Assembly: GCA_964456095.1 (NCBI GenBank)
Contig: CAYVZF010000046.1
Coordinates: 1-10,613 of the forward strand
Origin: CANRPC01 sp964456095
GTDB taxonomy: Bacteria > Bacillota_I > Bacilli_A > RFN20 > CAG-449
DNA length: 10,613 nucleotides
Direction: 5' to 3'
This document shows, one piece after another, positions 1-6,960 of the stretch. A program made the position numbers and the translations under genes. Numbering within the stretch: the stretch's first letter is position 1; the number at the start of each line of letters is the position of its first letter. The notes under the pieces were generated by a model. That model worked only from the letters and a program-made list of their open reading frames with translations, did not search any database and was not told where the DNA came from.

Positions 1-1308
1 TATTGCTTAGATTTAAAAACATTTAATTTATATGAATATGATGAAAATGGTAAACCAATCAATGAATTTATTTTTGATGATTTTAAATATCCTGTAAATG
101 ATGAAATAGAAACAGAGAAAGTTGATCCAAATGATATTTTTTCATTGAAAAATAAAGGATTTGAATGTGAAGTAGATGAAAATGGTAAAATATTTATTGT
201 TAAATGTAATTTAATTAATAATAAAGAAATTGTTATTCCTAATAACATATATGGAATAAGAGAAAAAGCATTTTCTAATTGTCATGAATTAAGTAGAATT
301 GAAATTCCTTCAAATATAGGAATAATTGAAGAAAATGCATTTATTAATTGCCCTGCATCTAGTATTTCATTTTATGTAGGAAGTAATAATTTGATATTAA
401 AAAGTGGCTTTTCTAATAGTAAAAATGTTTCAAATATTATTTTTGGAAATAATGTAATTAAAATTGAAGAAAATGCATTTAGTGAGTGTTTAAGTTTAAA
501 ATATGTAATTGTTAAAAATGCTTCTTGTGTAATTGAAAAAGGTGCGTTTGCAAAAAAATGTAAAATAGTTCAAGATAAACCAGAAAAAGCATTTACAGAA
601 AACAATAAAGATAAACCAGAAAAAGCAATACATAGACAAAAAGTAAAAAAAGAAAGAAATACTAAGAAAGTATTTGCTAGTATATTTGCCTCTATTGGTG
701 CATTCTTTTTAACCTTATTTGGTATTTTAATAGCCCCATTTACGTTTATTGGTAAAATGTTTTCTAAAATATTTGGTGGCTTATTAAATAAAACAAGTGA
801 TGGTGGAGGATTTTCATCGAAATTAATAATTAATTCAGTATTATTTATTATTCAATTATTAATACTCGGATTTATTATTTTTGATGGATTAAAAAATGGA
901 AATGGAGAAAACTGGATAGTTTGGCCAGTAAATAATATTCCTTCTTTAATTACTGATTTTTTAGGCAATTATAATTTTTTTATATTAAATTACTTATTAA
1001 ACTGTGCATCTTCATCAAATGTAATTGTTTCAATTCTTTTAATTATTCCTATTATTCTTTCTATAATTGTTGATTTATTAGTATATGTTTTTGGATTTAT
1101 TTTGTTTATTATAATACTTTTAGTTCTTTTAATATTAACAATTGCAATTTCGGTAACTCCAATATTATTTTTAATATATTATTTAATTGGTTTAATAAAG
1201 GCAGAAGAAGGTAAGTTAGAATATGCTATATTTTTACTTTTAACTTTAATATTTGGATGTATTTATTTCTTTATTATGTTTAAATATGGTGGTTGGATAT
1301 TATTTTAA
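1..1308 (+). CDS. LRR_5 (BspA-like) repeat protein with multi-spanning membrane domain, 5'-partial
   Basis: The frame is open from base 1, so this is the 3' part of a larger gene cut by the window edge; the first 48 visible codons continue into the LRR region without a break. A TTG at 145 is internal, has no ribosome binding site, and is not the real start. Of 435 visible residues, about 72-190 carry degenerate leucine-rich repeats of the BspA/LRR_5 type, seen as 'IP.NI..I.EKAFSNC', 'IEIPSNIGIIEENAF' and 'VIKIEENAFSECLSLKYV'. A lysine-rich linker (about 191-224) with a repeated DKPEKA follows, then hydrophobic segments near 225-249, 275-295, 341-359, 360-395 (probably two helices) and 406-427. 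LRR_5 domains usually mediate protein or surface contacts; the role here is unknown. The basic linker before the first hydrophobic segment hints by the positive-inside rule that the LRR part may be cytosolic, but a lysine-rich loop after that segment leaves topology open. The next gene starts 23 bp downstream, so co-transcription is likely. Confidence 0.85.
   Translation, partial: YCLDLKTFNLYEYDENGKPINEFIFDDFKYPVNDEIETEKVDPNDIFSLKNKGFECEVDENGKIFIVKCNLINNKEIVIPNNIYGIREKAFSNCHELSRIEIPSNIGIIEENAFINCPASSISFYVGSNNLILKSGFSNSKNVSNIIFGNNVIKIEENAFSECLSLKYVIVKNASCVIEKGAFAKKCKIVQDKPEKAFTENNKDKPEKAIHRQKVKKERNTKKVFASIFASIGAFFLTLFGILIAPFTFIGKMFSKIFGGLLNKTSDGGGFSSKLIINSVLFIIQLLILGFIIFDGLKNGNGENWIVWPVNNIPSLITDFLGNYNFFILNYLLNCASSSNVIVSILLIIPIILSIIVDLLVYVFGFILFIIILLVLLILTIAISVTPILFLIYYLIGLIKAEEGKLEYAIFLLLTLIFGCIYFFIMFKYGGWILF
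572..627 (+). repeat. 20-bp perfect direct repeat, 36-bp period, inside the LRR gene
   Basis: Bases 572-591 recur exactly at 608-627. The period is 36 bp (12 codons), so the repeat stays in frame and encodes two DKPEKA units in the lysine-rich linker between the LRR region and the membrane part. It looks like a small in-frame duplication in a flexible linker and could vary in copy number between strains. Confidence 0.85.
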
Positions 1309-1331
1309 TTATTGATTAGGAGGTATTTTTT

Positions 1332-3335
1332 ATGGAGTATGAAGTTAGTAGATGGGTATTTGATAATCCTGCCGCAAAGAATAGTTACTTTTATTTAGAT
1401 GAAGTTTCTGATTCTATTAAGCAAGCTATTATTAATGATATTAGAAAAAACGGTTATTTATTTAGTTGGGATAGTTTTGTTTCGCCTGTATTAAATACGG
1501 GAGAAATGGTAAGACTTGATTATGATCTTTGTGAAGAATTAATGTGTAAAGCTTATGGATTTGATGATAAAACATTTATTGATTATGTAGATAAAGCTCG
1601 TAATGAGCCTAGCTATTTAGAGATTGATGAATTTAAATGTGACTTTAATTGTAAAATAATCATTTGGGTTAAAGACGATGAATTTTTAAATTTAAAAGAA
1701 TCTATAATGAATGGTAATTATAATGTAGAGATAATACCTTCAAGACAAGTTAAAATAAAAAAAGGCGATGTTGTTGTATTTAAAAGCGAAAATGAAAGTG
1801 ATTCTTTTGAAGTACAAGTTAAAGCATATTTGCCTTCTATTGTTACTATGATTTCACATTTTAAAGGATTAAAGATAACTCGCACTAAAAATATTCTTAG
1901 TTTTGTTTCAGTTTTTAAATATGAAGGAGACGAAGAATTATTATATAGAAATGAAAATCTTTCAGGTAAAGAAATATATAATGATTTTAAAAATAAATAT
2001 GACATTTGGGCTTCATTTTTTATTGATGAGGAGTTCGACTGTCTTGTTGATGCGATTGTATTTGATAAGAATGTAAATTTTAATCCAGTTATATTAGATA
2101 GTCCTTCTGAGATTAAATTAGATAGTGAAGTATTTAAAGTAATTGAAGATAAATATAATGAATATTTAAAAGAACAAGAAGATGAAAAAAAGAAGAGAGA
2201 GGAAAAATATTTGAAATTAAAAGAAAAAGTTAATGCAAAAAAAGCAAAAGAAGAGGAAGAAAAAGCAAAACTTGAAGAAGAAAATATAAATCCTGATAAA
2301 ATTCCTTTTGTTACGATGGATAATCTATCAGATTATTTTAATAATGAAGAAGATAGTGTTGAAGATTTAATTAGTAAAGCAACTAAAGAATATAATTTGG
2401 CTCTATCTAATAATGTACATGAAAAAAAGATAATGTTACTTAATAATGCTTGTATTTATTTTGATAAAATTAATAAAAATGGTAGTATAGTTCCTTCTAA
2501 TTTATTCTATGATGTTAAATTAGAATTATTAAAATTATATATTACAGGTAAGGATATCGATCATATTCTTACTATTGTTGAAGATGCATCTACTTATTTT
2601 GCTTCACTTGATGATGATGAAAAAGATAATAGTTCATTAAAATTTTGTAATTTATTGCTTCAATATATTTTCTATTTGCGTGATATTAATGATTTGGAAC
2701 AATTAGTAACTAGTATTAATTTAGCATATGGTTTGTTAAAAGATAATGATTGTGATGATGCATTATTTATTAAATCTAATATTTTATTCATTTTATCATC
2801 AATTAATTTTGAAGCTGAAATGTATGATGAGGCAATTGATTATGGTTATAATGCAATGATGCTTACTAAAAATATAGTAAATAAGACACCTGATATTTAT
2901 AATCAATATGCATCTTTTGTATTTAGTTTAGGAAATATTTATTTCCAAAGTGATATGTATGATAACGCTATTACATTATTTAAATATAATATTGATTTTT
3001 GTAAAGAAAATGAATTTAAAGATAGAATATTATTATTAAATTATTCTTTAAATTATTTATCACAAGTATATGTATGTAAAAAACAATATGATGACGCGAT
3101 TAATGGTTATTTAGATTATATTTCGTATTCAAATGAAAATTTTTCTGGCGATGAAGCTAGTAAAGTAGTTATTGATTTCTTATATAGAATTGGAGTTATC
3201 TATCATAAATTTTTAAATGATGATGTTAATGCAAAGGTATATATTGATAAAGCTAATGAAGTGATTTCTTCTTTAGATGATAAAAATAGTGATGATGTTA
3301 AAAAATTAATTGATAGAGTTAATAGCTTATTGTAG
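1332..3335 (+). CDS. Hypothetical protein with charged coiled coil and C-terminal TPR-like repeats
   Basis: The ATG at 1332 is preceded by AGGAGG (1318-1323) at 8-bp spacing. I do not recognise the N-terminal about 265 residues of this 667-residue protein. They have no signal peptide and no membrane segment, so the protein is probably cytosolic. Residues about 268-318 are a Lys/Glu-rich heptad-like stretch, predicted to be a single long coiled coil. From about 345 the protein is helical, and the last 190 residues carry tetratricopeptide-like pairs: 'AEMYDEAIDYGYNAM' (about 495-509), 'GNIYFQSDMYDNAITLF' (534-550), 'SQVYVCKKQYDDAINGYLDYI' without its first residues (about 578-597) and 'GVIYHKFLNDDVNAKVYIDKA' in part (621-641). 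TPRs are protein-protein scaffolds, so an adaptor role is likely, but no partner is shown. It lies between the LRR-membrane gene and the broken reductase; the stop TAG overlaps the next gene's ribosome binding site, which suggests one transcript and coupled translation. Confidence 0.85.
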   Translation: MEYEVSRWVFDNPAAKNSYFYLDEVSDSIKQAIINDIRKNGYLFSWDSFVSPVLNTGEMVRLDYDLCEELMCKAYGFDDKTFIDYVDKARNEPSYLEIDEFKCDFNCKIIIWVKDDEFLNLKESIMNGNYNVEIIPSRQVKIKKGDVVVFKSENESDSFEVQVKAYLPSIVTMISHFKGLKITRTKNILSFVSVFKYEGDEELLYRNENLSGKEIYNDFKNKYDIWASFFIDEEFDCLVDAIVFDKNVNFNPVILDSPSEIKLDSEVFKVIEDKYNEYLKEQEDEKKKREEKYLKLKEKVNAKKAKEEEEKAKLEEENINPDKIPFVTMDNLSDYFNNEEDSVEDLISKATKEYNLALSNNVHEKKIMLLNNACIYFDKINKNGSIVPSNLFYDVKLELLKLYITGKDIDHILTIVEDASTYFASLDDDEKDNSSLKFCNLLLQYIFYLRDINDLEQLVTSINLAYGLLKDNDCDDALFIKSNILFILSSINFEAEMYDEAIDYGYNAMMLTKNIVNKTPDIYNQYASFVFSLGNIYFQSDMYDNAITLFKYNIDFCKENEFKDRILLLNYSLNYLSQVYVCKKQYDDAINGYLDYISYSNENFSGDEASKVVIDFLYRIGVIYHKFLNDDVNAKVYIDKANEVISSLDDKNSDDVKKLIDRVNSLL

Positions 3336-3338
3336 GTG
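3334..3338 (+). promoter_or_regulatory. Ribosome binding site that sets the reductase start
   Basis: AGGTG at 3334-3338 lies 9 bp before the ATG at 3348 and overlaps the TAG stop of the TPR gene. It supports ATG 3348 (MKFVTLYNG, the usual N-terminus of this reductase family) over the in-frame GTG at 3336, which lies inside the site itself and would add four residues (GTG-Tyr-Tyr-Tyr). Confidence 0.65.
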
Positions 3339-3347
3339 TATTACTAT

Positions 3348-4236
3348 ATGAAATTCGTTACTTTATATAATGGTGTTAAAATGCCTATTTTAGGCTATGG
3401 TGTTTATCAGGTATCAAAAGATGAATGTAAAGAATGTGTTAAATTAGCTATTAAAAACGGTTATAGGTTAATAGACACTGCTCAAAGCTATTTTAATGAG
3501 GAAGAAGTAGGAGTTGCTATTAAAGAAAGTTTAGTTAATAGGGAAGAATTATTTATTACTACAAAAGTATGGATTGAACATTATGGATATGAAGAGTGTA
3601 AAAAATCTGTTTTAGAATCTTTAAAAAAATTACAATTAGAATATGTCGATTTAGTTTTGTTACATCAACCATTTTTTGATTATTATGGTGCATGGAGAGC
3701 ATTAGAAGAATTATATTCATTAGGTATGATAAGAGCAATTGGCGTATCTAACTTTTATCCTGATAGATTAGTTGATCTATGTAATTTTACTAAAATTAAA
3801 CCAATGATTAATCAAATAGAAACACATCCTTTATTTCAAAGAAGTGAAGATAATAAATGGATGAAAAAGTATAATGTTCAACATGAGGCATGGGCATCAT
3901 TTGGTGAAGGAAGAAATAATTTATTTAATAATGAAACTTTAATTAATATTGGAAAAAAAATATAATAAAACATCAGCACAAGTAATGTTAAGATGGGCCA
4001 TACAAAGAGACATTGTTGTATTACCTAAAACTATTCATGAAGATAGAATGATACAAAATATTGATGTATTTGATTTTATTCTTTCACAAGATGATATGGA
4101 TGAAATTAATAAATTAGATACGAATAAAAGTGTATTCTTTTCACATTAAGATCCTAATATGGTAGAATGGTTTTCTAAAATGGTAGAGGAAAGAAAAAAT
4201 AATAATAATTATAAAAAAGAAAAGAAAAATTGGTAA
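3348..4236 (+). pseudogene. Aldo/keto reductase (AKR5-like), frameshifted and interrupted by a stop
   Basis: The protein belongs to the aldo/keto reductase family, NAD(P)H-dependent carbonyl reductases with a TIM-barrel fold. The first frame (3348-3965) reads MKFVTLYNGVKMPILGYG and keeps the catalytic tetrad: Asp in LIDTA, Tyr in QSYFNE, Lys in TTKVW and His in LLHQP. The substrate/barrel motif GVSNF and NQIETHP are also present. At the A8 run 3953-3960 the frame is lost after NIGKK (stop TAA 3963). One base fewer would continue as YNKTSAQVMLRWAIQR with the cofactor motif VVLPKTIHEDR, running to SVFFSH at 4146. A second lesion, TAA at 4147-4149, falls where the family has a residue in SH-x-DP; the frame then resumes DPNMVEWFSKMVEE and ends at TAA 4234. 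With both lesions repaired the protein would have about 295 residues, of which the last 15 or so form a low-complexity Asn/Lys tail. Specific substrate cannot be assigned. The first lesion alone could be a sequencing error or be rescued by slippage; two lesions favour a genuine pseudogene. It is the last gene of the left cluster and ends at the terminator. Confidence 0.85.
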
Positions 4237-4238
4237 TA

Positions 4239-4277
4239 AAAAAAAGATTGTAGAGGGGAAATCTACAATCTTTTTTT
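4239..4277. terminator. Bidirectional intrinsic terminator between convergent genes
   Basis: GATTGTAGA (4246-4254) pairs perfectly with TCTACAATC (4262-4270) around a 7-base GGGGAAA loop. A7 (4239-4245) lies on the left and T7 (4271-4277) on the right, so each strand sees a stem followed by a U-tract. It sits between the end of the + strand reductase remnant (4236) and the end of the - strand lipoprotein gene (4289), and can end both transcripts. Confidence 0.9.
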
Positions 4278-4288
4278 GGCGTGTTTTT

Positions 4289-6199
4289 TTACCAAGGCAT
4301 GCCGCCAAAACCTCCAGGACCACCATGACCACCACCAGAACCAGGTCCAAATGTTTTCCCGATTCTATTTAATATGCCATTAATTGTAATGTCATTTGTG
4401 GTAGTTCCGACAGTTATCGTAAAAGTTTCTCCATTAACAAGTTCAGGAGTACTTATTACAATCGATTGATATGTTTTTGGTGGAGTAACTTCATATAATG
4501 TATTACCATTATTATCTTTTAAAGAAAATAATGTATTTGCGGATAATCCGTTATTAGCATTATAGACAATTGATGCTTGCTTTGAATTTGCTGATGGAGT
4601 TTCAACCATTCCACTAGAACCAAAAGCTAATAATGTACCACCGTTTACTAATATTCCATTGTCAGCATCTAAAGAGCCATTATCATTAGCAGTAGGACCA
4701 TAAATAATTGTTTTTCCTCCCGCAAATTCTATAGTACCATTACTATCAACGCCATCACCTTGAGCATTAACTATAATATTTCCACCACCAATATATATAT
4801 TATTGTTCCAATTAGGTAAATCTTTATTCGCAGCATTAATTCCATCATCTGTTGATACTAGATTAATTGTACCATCATATATTTCAACACTTGCCCCTTC
4901 AATGCCTTCATAACTTTGTGTAATATTGATATTACCGTTTGTTATTTTTGTAATGTATTCAGCATGGATTGCATCATCACCAGAAGCGATATTAAATGTT
5001 CCATTATTAATTGTTAAATTACCTTTTGATGTAATTGCATCATCATTGCTATTTAATTCAAATGTACCACCATTAATAATTAACCTATAATTATCTTCTG
5101 TAAGTGAAGGTAAATCATTTTCTATTTCATTAATTACACTTTTTATTCCACCAGCTTTAAGTGCCTTACCACTTGCAGTATCAGAAGATTGTTCTGTAAC
5201 ATTTTTAGGAGCACCATTATTAGTTGTGATTTTGATTAAATTATCATCTTCATTTTCAATAAGAAGTAACGCGTTAGCGCTAACACCATCATCTTTTGAA
5301 TTTATTTCTAAATTTGAATTTTTAATATAAATGTATCCAGCATATGGATCGCTAGTATATGTATTAATTTCTTCTTCTGATGTTGCTTCAATATCAGTTT
5401 TAATTCCATCATTTAATGAAATAATATTGATATTTGCACCATTTATATAAATTCTTTCATCGGCTTTTATGCCATTATTAGATACATTTATATTAATTGT
5501 TGTATCGAATATATCTAATGTTTTTTTAACTTTAATTGCATTAGTACTAACTCCATTAGATTCAATATTAAGTGTACCTTTACCATTAATTGTTAATGAT
5601 GATTTTTTTGATACAATAATTGCTCCTTCACCATTAATATCATCAGATGAACTATCTTTTAAAGTATTAATAGTACCATCTTTTATTGTTAATATTCTAA
5701 GACTTGAAGTCTTTTTAAATGTTATTGCAGCACATGATTGAGTATCTTTTGTTAATATATTAGCGTTATTTAATATAACTTTAGTTGTTTCATCTATTGA
5801 ATCAACAACTAATGCACCATTTAATGTACCAGTTAATTCGTATTCACCTGCTTTAATAATTGTTAAAATATCATTTTCATATGTATAATTTTCACACGCT
5901 ACTACGTTGTTTAAATTAATAATATTTGCATTTGAAGAATCGGTATCTAATTTATCTTGTTCGATACTTTCAATATCACTTGGTTGGATTATTGATTCTA
6001 TACTATTGCCCGTTTCTGAAGTGTCATCACCACTTCCTCCACCACCAAGATTATCCCAAGGATTATTCGAATCGATACTATTACCTATTTCAATATCACT
6101 ATTAGTATCTTCGATATCACTATTAGTATTTTGAGTTATTGTACAACTAAATAATGAAATTGCAATTAATGGTAATAAATTAATATATTTCTTTTTCAT
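4289..6199 (-). CDS. Secreted lipoprotein with Cthe_2159/DUF4353-type carbohydrate-binding beta-helix
   Basis: The ATG at 6199 is preceded by GGAGG at 7-bp spacing (CCTCC at 6207-6211 on the + strand). The 636-residue protein starts with MKKKYINLLPLIAISLFSC, a lipoprotein signal with a lipobox-like LFSC (Phe at -2 is slightly atypical) and Cys19 as the lipidated residue. An acidic Ser/Asn/Gly-rich linker follows (about 22-92). From about 95 to 600 it carries repeated short beta strands with turn motifs of the D/N-D-G/A-I/V type: NNGIKAD (241-247), NDGIKTD (263-269), DDGVSAN (303-309), DDAITSK (386-392), DDAIHAE (408-414), DDGINAA (451-457) and GDGVDSN (481-487). This is the pattern of the Cthe_2159 family, a right-handed parallel beta-helix shown to bind cellulose/pectin-like polysaccharides and calcium. 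The tail (about 616-636) is Gly-rich and ends MPW. I infer a surface-anchored polysaccharide-binding protein; its ligand is unknown. The TetR gene lies 64 bp upstream on the same strand; no convincing separate promoter was found in that AT-rich gap, so co-transcription is possible. Confidence 0.88.
   Translation of the reverse strand: MKKKYINLLPLIAISLFSCTITQNTNSDIEDTNSDIEIGNSIDSNNPWDNLGGGGSGDDTSETGNSIESIIQPSDIESIEQDKLDTDSSNANIINLNNVVACENYTYENDILTIIKAGEYELTGTLNGALVVDSIDETTKVILNNANILTKDTQSCAAITFKKTSSLRILTIKDGTINTLKDSSSDDINGEGAIIVSKKSSLTINGKGTLNIESNGVSTNAIKVKKTLDIFDTTININVSNNGIKADERIYINGANINIISLNDGIKTDIEATSEEEINTYTSDPYAGYIYIKNSNLEINSKDDGVSANALLLIENEDDNLIKITTNNGAPKNVTEQSSDTASGKALKAGGIKSVINEIENDLPSLTEDNYRLIINGGTFELNSNDDAITSKGNLTINNGTFNIASGDDAIHAEYITKITNGNINITQSYEGIEGASVEIYDGTINLVSTDDGINAANKDLPNWNNNIYIGGGNIIVNAQGDGVDSNGTIEFAGGKTIIYGPTANDNGSLDADNGILVNGGTLLAFGSSGMVETPSANSKQASIVYNANNGLSANTLFSLKDNNGNTLYEVTPPKTYQSIVISTPELVNGETFTITVGTTTNDITINGILNRIGKTFGPGSGGGHGGPGGFGGMPW
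6091..6132 (-). repeat. 21-bp tandem duplication in the lipoprotein linker
   Basis: Two adjacent 21-bp units (6091-6111 and 6112-6132) match at 19 of 21 bases and encode two TNSDIE-x heptads just after the lipobox. Being a multiple of three, the duplication only lengthens the flexible linker between the membrane anchor and the beta-helix. Confidence 0.8.
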
Positions 6200-6263
6200 A
6201 AAAAAACCTCCGAGTATTTCTTATATATATTCATAACACACTAAAACCATTTTTTATTTAAAA

Positions 6264-6830
6264 TTATGAACGACTTTTTATAAAATTTTTAACCCAGAAT
6301 TTTGTGTATGTATATAAATCATCTAGTTTTTTAGTTGAATAACCCCTACAATATCTTACATATTCACAAAGTAAACCCTCTAAAAAAATGACGAGGTCAA
6401 ATTCTATATATTCAAAATTTTTAATCTGCTTATCTATATAACATAATTCTAATATTTTTTTATATGCAATATCCGCTAATTTCTTCGCGGCAAACAGAAA
6501 GTCATTAGATTTACATAGCAATCTATAGTTTTCATCATTTTTCCTTATGTATTCGAAAAATGAATCAATAAATTCATAAATACTATGAGTATTAACTAAA
6601 GATATATTGTTAAAAAATGTATCGATTAATTCGTTCTCATAATCTTCCGCTACTGCATAAATATCATCGTAGTGAGTATAAAAAGTGCCTCTACTTATTT
6701 CAGCACGATTACATAGTTCACTTACAGTGATACTTCCTAATTCTTTTTTTTCACATAACATTTCTGCAAATATTTTTTTTATTATTTTTTTTGTTTTTCT
6801 TGAAGAATTGTTTAGATTTTTTACTTTCAT
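6264..6830 (-). CDS. TetR/AcrR-family transcriptional regulator
   Basis: This 188-residue protein has the usual length and layout of a TetR-family repressor. The N-terminal DNA-binding domain (about 10-60) contains the helix-turn-helix ITVSELCNRAEISRGTFYTHY followed without a break by DD, the most conserved stretch of the family. The C-terminal about 120 residues are all-helical and match no specific ligand-binding type by eye; they may be of the TetR_C_8 kind. Its ATG at 6828-6830 has only a weak GGTG upstream, which suggests low expression. It is divergent from the ABC exporter operon, separated by 130 bp containing a 26-bp near-palindrome 17 bp from its own start. The usual arrangement is a repressor that controls the exporter and itself and is released by a transported compound. 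That role is inferred from context. The lipoprotein gene follows on the same strand. Confidence 0.9.
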   Translation of the reverse strand: MKVKNLNNSSRKTKKIIKKIFAEMLCEKKELGSITVSELCNRAEISRGTFYTHYDDIYAVAEDYENELIDTFFNNISLVNTHSIYEFIDSFFEYIRKNDENYRLLCKSNDFLFAAKKLADIAYKKILELCYIDKQIKNFEYIEFDLVIFLEGLLCEYVRYCRGYSTKKLDDLYTYTKFWVKNFIKSRS

Positions 6831-6847
6831 TTTTACACCATTTTTTA

Positions 6848-6873
6848 ATCATTGTCTAAATTTTGACAATGAT
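6848..6873. promoter_or_regulatory. Probable TetR operator: 26-bp near-perfect palindrome
   Basis: The arms ATCATTGTC (6848-6856) and GACAATGAT (6865-6873) are exact reverse complements. The core AAATTT (6858-6863) is also symmetric, leaving a single T/T mismatch pair at 6857/6864, so 24 of 26 positions are symmetric. The site lies in the divergent region, 17 bp upstream of the TetR start codon. Its right arm contains a consensus TTGACA (6863-6868) readable as a -35 box toward the ABC genes. Size, symmetry and position all fit a TetR-dimer operator; no T-tract follows, so a terminator is unlikely. Confidence 0.7.
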
Positions 6874-6912
6874 AATATATTTGTTATTTGAAATCCTTTC
6901 ATTAAATATAAT
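6863..6912 (+). promoter_or_regulatory. Candidate promoter region for the ABC exporter operon
   Basis: Two readings are possible. One uses the consensus -35 TTGACA (6863-6868) with a weak extended -10 TGTTATTTG (TG at 6882-6883, hexamer 6885-6890; 16-bp spacer). The other uses the perfect -10 TATAAT (6907-6912) with a poor -35, TTATTT (6884-6889; 17-bp spacer). The first would put the -35 inside the palindrome, so repressor binding would block RNA polymerase directly. The sequence alone does not decide between them. Confidence 0.4.
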
Positions 6913-6960
6913 AATTAATCATACCAAAAATTTCAACACTGTTAAAAAAGGAGTTAAAGT

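Noticed and set aside
145..147. TTG as start codon of the first gene
   Set aside because: The frame is open upstream to base 1 with protein-like sequence, and there is no ribosome binding site before this TTG.
3336..3338. GTG as start of the aldo/keto reductase
   Set aside because: It overlaps the AGGTG ribosome binding site, and the family N-terminus begins at the ATG at 3348.
3949..4149. Separate small gene starting at TTG 3949
   Set aside because: It has no ribosome binding site and its sequence is the C-terminal part of the aldo/keto reductase, so it is the other half of a frameshifted gene.
4147..4149. TAA read as a sense codon in the reductase
   Set aside because: TAA is the normal stop for most genes in the window, and the upstream frameshift already disables this gene, so a nonsense mutation is simpler.
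4141..4350. Minus-strand open frame over the terminator and the lipoprotein 3' end
   Set aside because: It runs through a clear terminator, is low complexity, and overlaps the well-supported lipoprotein in another frame.
5469..6134. Plus-strand open frames antisense to the lipoprotein
   Set aside because: They are hydrophobic shadows of a repetitive beta-helix coding sequence, without ribosome binding sites or recognisable motifs.
6848..6873. The palindrome as a transcription terminator
   Set aside because: No T-tract follows on either strand, the stem is AT-rich, and it lies between divergent genes, where an operator fits better.
6685..6891. Plus-strand open frame across the TetR start and operator
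   Set aside because: It is antisense to the conserved helix-turn-helix coding region and runs through the palindrome and promoter region; nothing protein-like is seen.
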